A DNA stretch of 64,000 bases from Paludisphaera mucosa (GCF_029589435.1 NZ_JARRAG010000001.1:2036808-2100807); one strand, 5' to 3'; shown: positions 1 to 9,426, counted from the first letter of the stretch. Made by a program: numbers and translations. The notes: generated by a model not told the origin, from the sequence alone.

Positions 1-1
1 C

Positions 2-202
2 AACTCCGGCAGCCCGGTCGTCAATAAGGACAACGAGGTCGTGGGCCTGATCTTCGACGGCAACATCCAGTCGCTGGTGCTGGACTTCGGCTACGAGGAC
101 GCCGTCGCCCGCGCCGTGTCGGTCGACTCACGGGGGATCGTCGAAACGCTCCGCTCGGTCTACCACGCCGATGATCTGCTCAAAGAGCTGACCGCCCGCT
201 GA
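2..202 (+). CDS. C-terminal end of an S46-family dipeptidyl peptidase (partial)
   Basis: Only the last 66 codons are present; the gene enters from the left edge already in frame. The visible part opens with NSGSPV, the segment around the nucleophile serine of chymotrypsin-fold peptidases, followed by VVGLIFDGNIQSL. That combination is characteristic of the S46 (DPP7/DPP11) family, where the tail carries the catalytic serine and an alpha-helical C-terminus. Such enzymes are exported and release dipeptides from peptide N-termini. The stop is followed within seven bases by a perfect 15-bp hairpin. The signal peptide and the other catalytic residues lie outside the window, so the subfamily cannot be set. 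Confidence 0.8.
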   Translation, partial: NSGSPVVNKDNEVVGLIFDGNIQSLVLDFGYEDAVARAVSVDSRGIVETLRSVYHADDLLKELTAR

Positions 203-208
203 GCCCAC

Positions 209-245
209 GTCGGAGCTCGGGCCGGAAATCGGCCCGAGCTCCGAC
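209..245 (+). terminator. Strong hairpin after the peptidase gene
   Basis: A perfect 15-bp inverted repeat (209-223 with 231-245) encloses the 7-base loop GGAAATC. It starts seven bases after the peptidase stop. There is no T-run, as is common for terminators in GC-rich genomes, so termination is inferred from position and stem strength. Confidence 0.6.
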
Positions 246-382
246 GCGAACGCCACCGGCTCCGCGACCGGGCCGGACGATGCTCTTCCCCGTCCCGACC
301 GCAGTAGGAGCCGTGCCGATGCGCGGCCGCTCGCCGTTCCCGGTCCTCGCCGACAACTTCGGCCGCACGCCGGAAGGCGAGT

Positions 383-778
383 TCAATCCCGCGATCGTCG
401 CAACGTTGAAGATCTGGATGGACGGTCTAATCCCGTCCGATCCGAAGCCTGGCCCATGGGACGCCAGCGTTCGGCTCGTTTCACGAGAAGACGAGTTACG
501 AATGCCTCGTAATCGTCGGCCGAGCGTCGCTTCTTGGGGTCCCAACGGCGGCCCTTCTCCCAGTTGCATCGGCCATGGACCGCGGCGAGGTTCGCCGGTT
601 CATCGGTCCCTCCGCGGCTTCGCGCGCGGATGTGCTCGAGCGTCGCGCCCGCCCCGGTCGCCGCGTCGAAGGCGATCGGTCCATTGCAGATCAGGCATTT
701 GCCGACCCAGTCGCCCCCGCGGCGCTCGAATGTGACGTCGCTCTGGGCGGCCAGGTCCAGCTTGTCAGCGATGGTCAC
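383..778 (-). CDS. HNH endonuclease domain protein
   Basis: This 131-residue protein has the HNH nuclease pattern: a CLIC knuckle, then LEHIRARSRGG, then EPANLAAVHGRCN, which supply the paired cysteines and the H-N-H residues of the beta-beta-alpha metal fold. I chose the GTG start at 778 because GGAGGA lies just upstream; the frame stays open further 5' but without a good ribosome site. It stands alone, with no methyltransferase or phage gene beside it. Stand-alone HNH proteins of this size are common and mostly uncharacterised. DNA cleavage is known for the family; the cellular role here is unknown. Confidence 0.8.
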   Translation of the reverse strand: MTIADKLDLAAQSDVTFERRGGDWVGKCLICNGPIAFDAATGAGATLEHIRARSRGGTDEPANLAAVHGRCNWEKGRRWDPKKRRSADDYEAFVTRLLVKRAERWRPMGQASDRTGLDRPSRSSTLRRSRD

Positions 779-1091
779 GCGGCAATCCTCCCTCGTTCCC
801 GGCCATCCGGCTTCGAGCGGCCGGCTCGCGGCGAAGGATGGTCTGAAACGACCGAAATCCATCATGGCATTTTGTCCATCTTAGGGCCGCGCCCGCCAGT
901 TCATCCAGCCAGGGGGAGAAACGTGGCATGTTGAGGGGGTTCCAGGGCGACTCGGGGCCCCGGTATGAACTAGTGTGGAATTGGGAGGAAGGAACGCTCG
1001 CCGCGGAATCCTCCCCGCCCCGACCGCCGGCGACGAAGCCGTGACGCTCGGGCTTTGAGACAAGACGATCGCGAAGGAGCGGTCCGATCCG
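779..1091. other. Intergenic region between divergent genes, no gene seen
   Basis: These 313 bases separate the minus-strand HNH gene from the plus-strand HD-GYP gene and should hold both promoters. I find no convincing paired -35/-10 boxes and no ORF with protein-like composition. AAGGAGCGG precedes the HD-GYP start. Confidence 0.5.
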
Positions 1092-3578
1092 ATGACTCAT
1101 CACGGTGGATCGAACGAACCTGCCCCCCCCCTCCCCGTCGCGGACGCGAGACGCGGGTTGAGCCCGATCGAGCCGCCGTCGGAGCCGAAGATCCACCCTG
1201 CGCGCGCCTCGAATCCGGGCGAAGAGGATCCCAAGTGTGGCCGCGGCAGGCCGACGAGCGCCGAGCTGGCCAACCGTTACGAGCTGGCGATCCGGGCCAC
1301 CGGCCAGGTCTTCTATTTCTGGGATGCGGAACTCGATCAGATCCTGAAACTGGGCCCGAACTGCGAAGAAATCCTCGGTTACCGGCCCGAGGAGCTGGCC
1401 GGCGGCTTGGACCGTTGGATCGGGCTGATCCACCCCGACGACCGCGCCGGCTTCCTGGCGGTCGTGACGTCGCCCACGAAGTCCGATACGTCGTACCGTT
1501 CGCAGTACCGGCTGCGTCACAAATCAGGACGATACCTGATCGCCCGCGACGAAGGACGGTATCTGCTGAACGCGTCGGGCATGCTCGTGCAGGCCGTCGG
1601 CTTCATCACCGACGTCACCGAGCAAGTCCGGGCGGACGAGCGCCGGCGCCATCGCGAGTCGACCCTGCTCAGCTTCTTCAACGCCGCCCCCGAGTCCCTT
1701 TTCGTGACCGAGATGCTCGATGACGACATCCGCATCCTCTCGATGAATCCGGCGGCGGTCGGCCTCATGGGGCGCTCCGAGGAGAAGGTCCTCAACCACA
1801 CGATGGCGCAGCTCGGATATCCCCGATCGGACATCGAGCTCTGGCTCGGGCGATATCGTGAATGCATCCGCACCGGACGGCCTGGATGTTACGAGTTGTC
1901 CCACGAGACCGCCTCGGGAGCGGGATGGTTCACCGTCACGCTGGCCCCGATCCCCGGGCTGTCGGCGGGCCCCCCGCGCTTCGGCTTCATCGCCGAGGAC
2001 GTGACGGCCCGCAAGCTGGCCGAAATCGAGTTGCAGGCCGCGGCCCTCGAACGTCAGCAGATCATGGACGCCATCCCCGACATCCTCTACGTCCTCGACC
2101 GCGAGAGCCGGCTCGTGTCCTGGAACCTCAGCCTCGAGCGGGCCACCGGGTGGACGGCGGAGGAGCTTCGCGGCCGCCCGGCCGCGGAGTTTTTCCCGCC
2201 CGAGGAACGGTCGATCGTCGCGGACGGGATCGCACGCACGGTCTCGGATGGTCGGGCCATGATCGAGGCGACGCTCCTGCGACGGGACGAGACGCCGATC
2301 CCCTACCATTTCGTCAGCGCGCCGCTACTGGACTCCGGCGGAAATCTGGTGGGCCTCGCGGGCATCGGCCGCGACATGACGGAGCGGCGGGCGCTGGACC
2401 GAGCCCTCCGCGAGCAAGCCGAGGCCGTCGAGACGATCAATCGGGTGGGGCTCTCGCTGGCCGCGGAGCACGACTCCGAGGCCCTCGTCCGGTCGATCAG
2501 CGAGGCGTCTCGATCGCTGTCGGGAGCCCGCTTCGCCGCCTATTTCCCCCTGGAACACGCGGGGCGGCCCCCACTCGCACCGCACGTCTGCGCGGCCGCC
2601 GGGCGGCCCGGCGTCCCGCGCCTCTGCGTCTGCCTCTGCGTCGAGCTGTTCGGCCCGGTCTTGCGAAGATCGGAGATCATCCGCGTGGACGACGCGGAGG
2701 CCGACCCGCGATTTCGCCGTTTCGCCGCGGAACCCGGCCTGCTCGGCTGCGCGGGGGTCGCCAGCCTGATGGCCGTGCCCGTCAAGTCCCTCGGCGGCGA
2801 GGTCCTGGGCGGCCTCGTACTGGCTCACGAACGGCTCGGCGTCTTCGACGAGCGCGCCGAGCGGCTGGTCTGCGGCCTGGCGGCCCAGGCCGCGGTCGCG
2901 CTCGACAACTCCCGCCTGCTCGAGGGCCTCCGCGAAAGCCGGGCCGAGGTTGAGGCGGCCTACGACGAGACCATCGCCGGCTGGGCTCGCGCGCTGGACC
3001 TGCGCGACCACGAGACCGAGGGGCACAGCCGACGCGTCACCGACCTGACCATCCGGCTCGCCGACGCCATGGGGATGTCCCGGGAGGACCTGGTCCACGT
3101 TCGTCGCGGCGCCTTGCTGCACGACATCGGCAAGATGGGCGTCCCCGATGGGATCTTGCGAAAGCCCGGACCTCTCGAAGACGCGGAATGGGAGATCATG
3201 AAGCGTCACCCGGCCTATGCCTTCGAGATGCTCAGGCCGATCTCGTTCCTATGCCGCGCGCTCGACATCCCGTACAGCCACCACGAGCGATGGGACGGCG
3301 GCGGCTACCCGCGGGGCCTCCGGGGGAGCCAGATCCCCCTGGCGGCGCGGATCTTCGCCGTCGTCGACCTGTACGACGCCTTGACCCACGACCGGCCCTA
3401 CCGCTCGGCCTGGCCGGCGGAACGGGCCCTGAGTCACGTCCAGTCGCTCTCCGGCACGCACCTCGACCCGACGGTCGTGTCGGCCTTCCTCCGCCTCTTG
3501 AACGAGCGGGCCGACCCGGCGCAGCCGGCTTACCGCAACAGCTCGGGCCCTCGGCCCCGTCAATGCCTCCCGAAGTGA
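1092..3578 (+). CDS. PAS-PAS-PAS-GAF-HD-GYP cyclic-di-GMP phosphodiesterase
   Basis: This 828-residue cytoplasmic sensor-effector has three PAS domains (about 60-180, 190-308 and 320-432), a GAF domain (about 445-620) and a C-terminal HD-GYP domain (about 630-805). The catalytic region is intact: HDIGKMGVPD with the HD pair near 677, and HHERWDGGGYP near 735, so c-di-GMP hydrolysis is expected from the family. I see no membrane segment or receiver domain, so the input is probably a soluble ligand, redox or light cue sensed by PAS/GAF. AAGGAGCGG before the ATG supports the start. A GGDEF cyclase lies about 1.4 kb downstream, suggesting a local second-messenger neighbourhood. Confidence 0.88.
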   Translation: MTHHGGSNEPAPPLPVADARRGLSPIEPPSEPKIHPARASNPGEEDPKCGRGRPTSAELANRYELAIRATGQVFYFWDAELDQILKLGPNCEEILGYRPEELAGGLDRWIGLIHPDDRAGFLAVVTSPTKSDTSYRSQYRLRHKSGRYLIARDEGRYLLNASGMLVQAVGFITDVTEQVRADERRRHRESTLLSFFNAAPESLFVTEMLDDDIRILSMNPAAVGLMGRSEEKVLNHTMAQLGYPRSDIELWLGRYRECIRTGRPGCYELSHETASGAGWFTVTLAPIPGLSAGPPRFGFIAEDVTARKLAEIELQAAALERQQIMDAIPDILYVLDRESRLVSWNLSLERATGWTAEELRGRPAAEFFPPEERSIVADGIARTVSDGRAMIEATLLRRDETPIPYHFVSAPLLDSGGNLVGLAGIGRDMTERRALDRALREQAEAVETINRVGLSLAAEHDSEALVRSISEASRSLSGARFAAYFPLEHAGRPPLAPHVCAAAGRPGVPRLCVCLCVELFGPVLRRSEIIRVDDAEADPRFRRFAAEPGLLGCAGVASLMAVPVKSLGGEVLGGLVLAHERLGVFDERAERLVCGLAAQAAVALDNSRLLEGLRESRAEVEAAYDETIAGWARALDLRDHETEGHSRRVTDLTIRLADAMGMSREDLVHVRRGALLHDIGKMGVPDGILRKPGPLEDAEWEIMKRHPAYAFEMLRPISFLCRALDIPYSHHERWDGGGYPRGLRGSQIPLAARIFAVVDLYDALTHDRPYRSAWPAERALSHVQSLSGTHLDPTVVSAFLRLLNERADPAQPAYRNSSGPRPRQCLPK

Positions 3579-3611
3579 CGTCCGGCACCAGGCGGAGCAC
3601 TCTCGCCCGGT

Positions 3612-4733
3612 TCAGTACATGCGTTCGCCGCCGGCCGGGGCGACTGATCCGTCGCCGACCTTGCCGAGGGCCGCTCGCACCATCAGCAGTTCGCCCACGT
3701 TCTCCAGCGTCAGCAGGCCGACCATTTGGCCGTCGCGCGTCACCGGCACGCAGGGAGCGGCTCGCTCGCGGAGCATGGCGACGGCGACGACGAGCGGCCC
3801 GTCGGCCGCGACCGCCGGTGCTGCGGCCTCGGCGAACTCACGCACCGGGGCCTCCGGCCCGCGCGCGGCAAGGCCGGCCATCAGCCTCGCCCGGGTCAGC
3901 ACGAGGGCCGCGCCCCCGTCGTCGACGACCGGGAAATCCTGCTGAGCGCCGGCGAGGAGCAGTTCCGCGGCCCGGCCCAACTTCTCCTCGGGGTGGAGGA
4001 TCTGAAAGTCCGTTAGCATCGCATCGCGGACCGGGACGTCCTTCAACGCGGCGCGTTCGGCGACCTGCACGGCCTCTGCCTCGGCCCCGATCCACACGAA
4101 GAGGGCGATGAAGAGCAGCATCGGCGCCCCGTTGCCGAGCCCGAACAGCCCGAAGCCGATCGCCATCAACTGGCCCACCGATGCCGCCAGCCGGGTCGCC
4201 CGGGCGTAGGGCAGCCTCATCGCCAGCAGCGCGCGCAGCACCCTCCCGCCGTCCATCGGGAACGCCGGCAGCATGTTGAAGGCCGCCAGGAAGACGTTCA
4301 CGAGCAGGAGCTTGGACCAGAAACCCTCGCGCAGGATCTCGTCCGTTCCCGAGGCCGTCGGGAATCGGACGCCGAAAACCCCCATCAAGACGGCGATGAT
4401 CACGAGGTTCACCGCTGGGCCGGCCAGGGCCACCAGCAGCTCCTGGACCGGCTTTTCCGGGATTCGCTGGAGGCGGGCGACGCCGCCGATCGGCAGCAGC
4501 GTGATGTCCGACGTCGGCACGCCGAACCGCCGCGCGGTCAGTGCGTGCCCCAGTTCATGCAGCACGACGCACGCGAACAGGGCCACGACGAAGGCCCCTT
4601 GCTCCGCCCCCTGCCAAAGGTGCTGATGCTCCATGACCCCGGCCGCGACCAGCCAGATGATGAGGATCACGAACGTCCAGTGGAGATAGATCGGGATCCC
4701 GGCGACGCGACCCAGCTTCCAGGACCAAGACAT
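3612..4733 (-). CDS. Site-2-protease-like M50 metalloprotease with CBS domains
   Basis: This 373-residue integral membrane protein is of the M50B family. It begins with the typical SWKLGRVAGIPIYLHW segment, has the zinc motif HELGH at residues 59-63 inside a membrane helix, and the second zinc site FPMDGGR near 158. Four to six hydrophobic segments precede a C-terminal CBS pair (about residue 250 onward, VRDAMLTDF...LLTLENVGELL), which in relatives senses adenylate or regulates access. The start at 4733 has GGAGGT six bases upstream. It converges on the HD-GYP gene with a 33-base gap. The substrate is unknown; intramembrane cleavage of an anti-sigma factor or leader peptide is the family's usual role. 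Confidence 0.87.
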   Translation of the reverse strand: MSWSWKLGRVAGIPIYLHWTFVILIIWLVAAGVMEHQHLWQGAEQGAFVVALFACVVLHELGHALTARRFGVPTSDITLLPIGGVARLQRIPEKPVQELLVALAGPAVNLVIIAVLMGVFGVRFPTASGTDEILREGFWSKLLLVNVFLAAFNMLPAFPMDGGRVLRALLAMRLPYARATRLAASVGQLMAIGFGLFGLGNGAPMLLFIALFVWIGAEAEAVQVAERAALKDVPVRDAMLTDFQILHPEEKLGRAAELLLAGAQQDFPVVDDGGAALVLTRARLMAGLAARGPEAPVREFAEAAAPAVAADGPLVVAVAMLRERAAPCVPVTRDGQMVGLLTLENVGELLMVRAALGKVGDGSVAPAGGERMY

Positions 4734-5006
4734 CCGTCGACCTCCCTTCGTCCCTGTGCACCTTGCCGCGTCAGCCCTCATTCTATCGGTCTGGACCGGA
4801 TCCAGCATCGTCGGCGGTCCCGTTCAGGTTTCCGCACGCTCATTTGACAAGGCCCGCGAGCGACCTAGGCTAGCGATAAGGGCCCGCGAACCGGAGCGTC
4901 CCGCCGACGGCCGCCGGCCCCCTTTGTGGACAAGACGGGGCGACAGAGGCTCTCGTCCCCGCGTCTCGACGCGGCGGCGGTCCATCCAGCGGAAATCGAG
5001 GCGGTC

Positions 5007-5978
5007 ATGGACTTGAAGGCAACCACGCACATCTGCGTCTCGCCCGTCAAAGCCGAGGACGAGGACACGCAAGTCGTCCCTTCCCAGCCCATGTACCTGA
5101 TCGTGGTCCACGGCGGCACGACCGGGACCATGCTCCGGATCGACGGGCCGGAGACGTCGCTGGGGAGAGGGGGCGACAACACCCACCAGTTCCACGAGGC
5201 CACCGTCTCGCGCCGCCATGCCGTCCTCTCCCATCGCGACGAGGGCCTGTCCTGGTTGACCGACCTGGGGAGCAGCAACGGCTCGTTCGTCGACAGCCGG
5301 CGGATCCCGCCGCGGACCCCCGTACGGATCGAGGACGGGGCCCGGATCCAGCTCGGTGCCGCCGTCGTCTTGAAGTACGTCAGCCTGGACCCCTGCGACG
5401 AGCGATTCCAGCGCGAGATGTTTGAGCGGACCGTCCGAGACAATTTGACCGGCCTCTACAACCGGGCTTACTTCCTGGAGCAAATCGGACCGCTCTGCGA
5501 GAGGAACCAGATGCGGAACCTGGGGACGGCGATCCTCATGGTGGACGTCGATCACTTCAAGAGGGTCAACGACACGTACGGCCACGACATCGGCGACGCC
5601 GCTCTCCGCGAGGTGGCCAAGTCGCTGCGAGACTCGACGCGATCCGACGACCTCGTCGCCCGCTACGGCGGCGAGGAATTCATCATCGCGCTGCCCGTCG
5701 CCTCGACCGAGCAGGCCCTGGAGCGCGCGGAGCAGATCCGGCTGATGCTCGCCCGACGGACGGTGCGGGCCGGGCGCCGGGAGTTGCGCATCACCGCCAG
5801 CGTGGGCCTGTCTTGCAGCCTGCTCGACCGGCCGCGGACCGTCAACGCCCTGATCGCCACGGCCGACATCGCGCTCTACGAGGCCAAACGATCCGGCCGC
5901 GACCGCGTGGTCGACGCCGGCCGGCTCCTGCTGGACGCCGAGCGCAGGACCGAATCGTGCGACGCCGTGGCCGTGTAG
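5007..5978 (+). CDS. FHA-GGDEF diguanylate cyclase
   Basis: This 323-residue soluble protein has an N-terminal FHA domain (about 45-115, with the core SLGRG, SRRH and SSNGSF motifs for phosphothreonine recognition) joined to a GGDEF domain. The active loop is the catalytically competent form GGEEF (about 221-225). RSDD lies five residues upstream, matching the RxxD inhibitory I-site. It should therefore make c-di-GMP from two GTP with product feedback. The FHA module implies control by a Ser/Thr kinase partner, none of which is in the window. The ATG at 5007 is preferred, because codons upstream in frame encode no domain. Confidence 0.88.
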   Translation: MDLKATTHICVSPVKAEDEDTQVVPSQPMYLIVVHGGTTGTMLRIDGPETSLGRGGDNTHQFHEATVSRRHAVLSHRDEGLSWLTDLGSSNGSFVDSRRIPPRTPVRIEDGARIQLGAAVVLKYVSLDPCDERFQREMFERTVRDNLTGLYNRAYFLEQIGPLCERNQMRNLGTAILMVDVDHFKRVNDTYGHDIGDAALREVAKSLRDSTRSDDLVARYGGEEFIIALPVASTEQALERAEQIRLMLARRTVRAGRRELRITASVGLSCSLLDRPRTVNALIATADIALYEAKRSGRDRVVDAGRLLLDAERRTESCDAVAV

Positions 5979-6083
5979 GCCGCCTCCCCTCGCGTCGGGG
6001 GTCGCCTTGGGCTATCATCGGTCGTGCGCCCGTTCCGGGGCGTTTCGACATCGAGCCCCGCGACCCAAAAAGGTGACGGTATC

Positions 6084-6956
6084 GTGCCCACGACGCCCGA
6101 CGTCTCGTCGTCCCCGCGCCCCCTCCCGCCGTTCGCGCTGGGGGTGTGCAGCTGGAGTCTCCAGGTCAAGAACGTCAAGGAGCTGAAGGGCTTCCTCGAC
6201 CAGCTGGGAGTGGACGTCGTCCAGATCGCCTGCGGCGACCCCCATCACGCCAGCTGGGAGGAGGGCGACGACCTTCCGGCCGCGGCCAACTCGGCCGGCT
6301 TCCGCATGACCGGAGCGATGCTCGGGTTCCCCGGCGAGGATTACACCACCCCCCAGTCGATCCAGCGGACCGGCGGCTTCGGCGACCCCGCCACTCGCGC
6401 CGAGCGGCTGGCGCGCCTCGACTGGGCCCTCGACCGCACGCTCGCGCTGGGCCTCTCCGACCTGACCCTCCACGCCGGCTTCCTGCCCGAACTCGACGAC
6501 CCGGCGCGTTCCGAAATGCTCGGTGTCCTGGCGAAGGCGGGCGACGCGGCCTGGCGCAAGGGCGTGGTGCTCGCCTTCGAGACCGGCCAGGAGACGGCCG
6601 GGCTGTTGAGGCGCACGCTCGACGAGCTCCAGTCGCCGAGCATCAAGGTCAATTTCGACCCCGCCAACATGCTCCTCTACGACATGGGCGACCCGATCGA
6701 GGCCGTGAAGATCCTGGGCCCCGACATCCGTTCGGTCCACGTCAAAGACGCCCGCCGGCCGAAGATCGCGGGCGCCTGGGGCGAGGAAGTCCCGCTCGGG
6801 GAGGGCGACGTCGACATCCGCGCGTTCGTCAAGACCTTGAAGGACGTCGGCTACAACGGCCCGCTGGTGGTCGAGCGCGAGGTCGGCGATCAGCAGGGCC
6901 GGCTCCGCGACGTGGCCCGCGGCCTGGCCTTCCTCCGCGAATGCCTGGCGGGCTGA
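6084..6956 (+). CDS. Sugar phosphate isomerase/epimerase-type TIM-barrel protein
   Basis: This 290-residue protein is of the xylose-isomerase-like TIM-barrel superfamily (AP_endonuc_2). The expected metal and catalytic positions are present along the barrel: FALGVCSWSL at the first strand, AFETGQ (Glu), NFDPAN (Asp), HVKDAR (His) and VEREVG (Glu). Family members isomerise, epimerise or dehydrate keto sugars and inositol derivatives; no motif fixes the substrate here. Many planctomycete genomes hold numerous paralogues linked to sugar catabolism. The GTG at 6084, preceded by AAAGGTGA, is the likely start. It reads as a single-gene unit between the cyclase gene and a hairpin-rich spacer. Confidence 0.8.
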   Translation: MPTTPDVSSSPRPLPPFALGVCSWSLQVKNVKELKGFLDQLGVDVVQIACGDPHHASWEEGDDLPAAANSAGFRMTGAMLGFPGEDYTTPQSIQRTGGFGDPATRAERLARLDWALDRTLALGLSDLTLHAGFLPELDDPARSEMLGVLAKAGDAAWRKGVVLAFETGQETAGLLRRTLDELQSPSIKVNFDPANMLLYDMGDPIEAVKILGPDIRSVHVKDARRPKIAGAWGEEVPLGEGDVDIRAFVKTLKDVGYNGPLVVEREVGDQQGRLRDVARGLAFLRECLAG

Positions 6957-7092
6957 GCGAATCGCGGGCCGCAGCCCACCATGCGCGACCGGAGCTGAGG
7001 TTTCCTCGGAGTCGGCGGATGCCTCGAAACGTCCTGCCGTCGACCGCTGCGAACACGCCCCGGACGGCTGCCGGCCCTGGTTCCCGCCGATT

Positions 7093-7232
7093 AGGGGGGG
7101 ACTGCAAGCGCCCCCCCTTAGCTTAGCACGCAGGGATGCTCGACGAAGGTTCGGCGCGTTCGTCCGCTGCGGAGACTCGCGTTACTCCGCCCTGAGGGCG
7201 GCTCGCCCGAGTCCCGGCGGCTTCGCCGGGAC
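7093..7232. terminator. Three tandem hairpins between the isomerase gene and arsR
   Basis: Three separate inverted repeats lie between the converging genes: a G7/C7 stem with flanking A-T (7093-7118), CCGCCC-TGA-GGGCGG (7187-7201), and a perfect 9-bp stem with a GCTT loop (7211-7232). The last is 21 bases from the arsR stop and could end its transcript. The stems are seen directly; terminator function is inferred, and none has a T-run. Confidence 0.4.
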
Positions 7233-7253
7233 GCGAGAGGCCGAAGACGCCGA

Positions 7254-7601
7254 TCAGCCGACGATGGAGTCGACCACTCGGGCCAGCTCGCGGCCGGCCT
7301 CGGTGAGGGCGTAATAATTGTGCTTGCCCGAGCGACGGGGCTCGATCAGCCGGCCGTGGCGCAGGAGCGCAAGGTGATGGCTGACGGCGGGCTGGCTCTG
7401 GGTGCCTAGATCGGTGCAGAGCTCGGTGACGTTCCGCTCCTTCTCGCTCAAGAGGAGGAGGACCTGGAGCCGGGTCGGGTCCGAGACCTGCTTGAGCAGC
7501 TCGGCGACGCGGCGGATCTCGGCGAGCTGGCGGGCGGACGCGGCGGCGGCCGTCTTCGTCGAACGGCTGGACGTCGTTGCGCGGGCAGAGGTTGCAGCCA
7601 T
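7254..7601 (-). CDS. ArsR-family winged-helix transcriptional regulator
   Basis: This 115-residue repressor-type regulator has an alanine/serine/threonine-rich N-terminal tail of about 25 residues and then a compact ArsR winged helix: VSDPTRLQVLLLL, NVTELCTDL, and the recognition region QPAVSHHLALLRHGRLI followed by the wing RRSGKHNYYAL. The classic metal site ELCVCDL is reduced to ELCTDL with a single cysteine, so arsenic or cadmium sensing at that site is unlikely; redox or another input is possible. The start at 7601 follows AGGAGA. An excellent promoter with an inverted repeat in its spacer lies about 95 bases upstream, pointing to autorepression. It is divergent from thrC, but regulation of thrC is only a possibility. 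Confidence 0.85.
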   Translation of the reverse strand: MAATSARATTSSRSTKTAAAASARQLAEIRRVAELLKQVSDPTRLQVLLLLSEKERNVTELCTDLGTQSQPAVSHHLALLRHGRLIEPRRSGKHNYYALTEAGRELARVVDSIVG

Positions 7602-7696
7602 CGCAATTCTCTCCTGGCTGGGCGGGTGTTGAATTGTGAGTCGGGCCGGTGCGGCCCTCGCACGACCAAGGCGGAGGCGAGAACTCAAGTTATAAT

Positions 7697-7725
7697 AGAA
7701 TAGACACATTCTTGTGTTCAGTCAA
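7697..7725 (-). promoter_or_regulatory. Promoter of arsR with an embedded operator-like inverted repeat
   Basis: On the minus strand TTGACT (7725-7720) is followed by exactly 17 bases and TATTCT (7702-7697), a good sigma-70 type promoter. The spacer contains the perfect inverted repeat ACACA-TTCT-TGTGT (7704-7717). This position would let a bound dimer block RNA polymerase, the usual ArsR mode. No other promoter in the window is this well formed. Confidence 0.62.
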
Positions 7726-7910
7726 GCCTGCAATGGATGCGGCTTCCGCGTCGGCCTGGCGAACCGGCCCCGCGGCGCTCGGCTTGTCGCCGCGGGGGGA
7801 TTGTCTTAGAGTGTCGAGGAGGTGCGCTGGCGGCGCGTCCGGGATCGGCCGCCCCTCCGCGCGACGGCGTCCATCCCCTCCGTCGCGCCCTTCCTCCGCT
7901 GAGAGTCCGA

Positions 7911-9374
7911 ATGATGGCCGGGCACCCGACGCCGACGACCGAGTCCCCCCGACGCGCGACCGAGGCGGCTTATCAGCAGTGCTTGAACCCGTCTTGCGCG
8001 GCCACATTCGCCGTCGACGAGGCGCATTTCTCGTGTCCCCGCTGCGGCGACCTGATCGACGTCGTCTACGATTGGGACCGGTTGGCGACGCCCCGAACCC
8101 TGAAGGACTTCGAGGCCAAGTGGTCTCGGCAGCTCGACCCGCTCTGCTTCTCGGGGGTCTGGCGGTTCCGCGACCTTCTGCCGTTCGCGCCGCCGTCGCA
8201 AGTCGTGACGATCGGCGAGGGCCGCACGTTGTTGCAGAAGGCCGATAAGGTGGGCCGATCCGTGGGCATGGACCCCGGTCGCCTGATGCTCCAGTACGAA
8301 GGCATGAACCCCTCGGGGAGCTTCAAGGACAACGGCATGACCGCGGCGTTCACCCACGCCCGGATGATCGGCGCCCGCCGCGTCGCCTGCGCCAGCACCG
8401 GCAACACCTCGGCCGCGCTCGCCGTCTATTGCTCGGCGACGGACTTCGGCTTCAAGGCCATCATCTTCATCGGCTCGGGCAAGATCGCCTACGGCAAGCT
8501 CGCGCAGGCCCTGGATCACGGCGCGTTGACGGTCCAGATCGTCGGCGACTTCGACGACGCCATGAGCCGCGTCCGCGAGGTGGCCGACCGACTGGGCATC
8601 TACTTGATGAATTCGGTCAACCCCTTCCGACTCGAGGGGCAGAAGACCATCATGTACCGGGTGCTCGAGGCGATGGCCTGGGAGGTGCCGGACTGGATCG
8701 TCGTACCGGGTGGCAACCTCGGCAACTCGAGCGCGTTCGGCAAGGCGTTCATCGAGCTGGTCCACCTGGGGCTGATCTCACGGCCACCCCGGCTGGCCGT
8801 GATCAACGCCCACGGGGCCCGGACGCTACACGAGTTGTACGGCTCGCGGGAGATCCGCTGGCGCGACGGGCTCCCTGATTCCGACAAAGTCGACGCCTAC
8901 TACGGCGAGCTCGACGCGGCCGGGGTCAAGGCGTCGACGATCGCCTCGGCCATCGAGATCAACCGGCCGGTCAACTTCAAGAAATGCCTCCGCGCCCTGG
9001 AGTTCTGCGACGGCGTCGTCCGCGAGGTCTCCGACCAGCAGATCATGGACGCCAAGGCCTGGGTCGGCGCCGGCGGCCTGGGCTGCGAGCCCGCCAGCGC
9101 GGCGAGCGTCGCCGGGGCGCGCCTGCTCCGCGAGGAAGGGGTCATCGCCCCCTCGGACCGGGTCGTCTGCATCCTCACCGGCCACCAGCTCAAGGATCCC
9201 ACCGCGACCGTCGCCTACCACGGCGCCGATCAGGAGAATTTCGAGAAGGTCCTGGGCAGCCGGGGCGTGAAACGCGCGGGGTTCGCCAACCGTCCGGTCG
9301 TCGTGCCCAACGACATCGACGACATCATCCGCACCATCGCCCTCTACTCCGACTCGGGCCCGGCCGCCTCCTGA
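7911..9374 (+). CDS. thrC: Threonine synthase
   Basis: This 487-residue PLP enzyme converts O-phosphohomoserine to threonine. The PLP lysine is K139 in GSFKDNGM, followed by the phosphate-binding and substrate loops [12 protein letters not shown] and [13 protein letters not shown]. An N-terminal zinc ribbon (C24, C29, C42, C45), seen in the archaeal/planctomycete type of ThrC, precedes the fold. Two adjacent ATG codons begin at 7911; the weak GAGAG upstream does not decide between them. The roughly 300-base gap to divergent arsR holds the arsR promoter but no clear thrC promoter. dapB follows after 52 bases, so the two aspartate-family genes are probably co-transcribed. Confidence 0.93.
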   Translation: MMAGHPTPTTESPRRATEAAYQQCLNPSCAATFAVDEAHFSCPRCGDLIDVVYDWDRLATPRTLKDFEAKWSRQLDPLCFSGVWRFRDLLPFAPPSQVVTIGEGRTLLQKADKVGRSVGMDPGRLMLQYEGMNPSGSFKDNGMTAAFTHARMIGARRVACASTGNTSAALAVYCSATDFGFKAIIFIGSGKIAYGKLAQALDHGALTVQIVGDFDDAMSRVREVADRLGIYLMNSVNPFRLEGQKTIMYRVLEAMAWEVPDWIVVPGGNLGNSSAFGKAFIELVHLGLISRPPRLAVINAHGARTLHELYGSREIRWRDGLPDSDKVDAYYGELDAAGVKASTIASAIEINRPVNFKKCLRALEFCDGVVREVSDQQIMDAKAWVGAGGLGCEPASAASVAGARLLREEGVIAPSDRVVCILTGHQLKDPTATVAYHGADQENFEKVLGSRGVKRAGFANRPVVVPNDIDDIIRTIALYSDSGPAAS

Positions 9375-9426
9375 GCGGGGAACGGCCGAGACGACCCATG
9401 ACGACTCCCGAAAGGAAGACCGGCCC

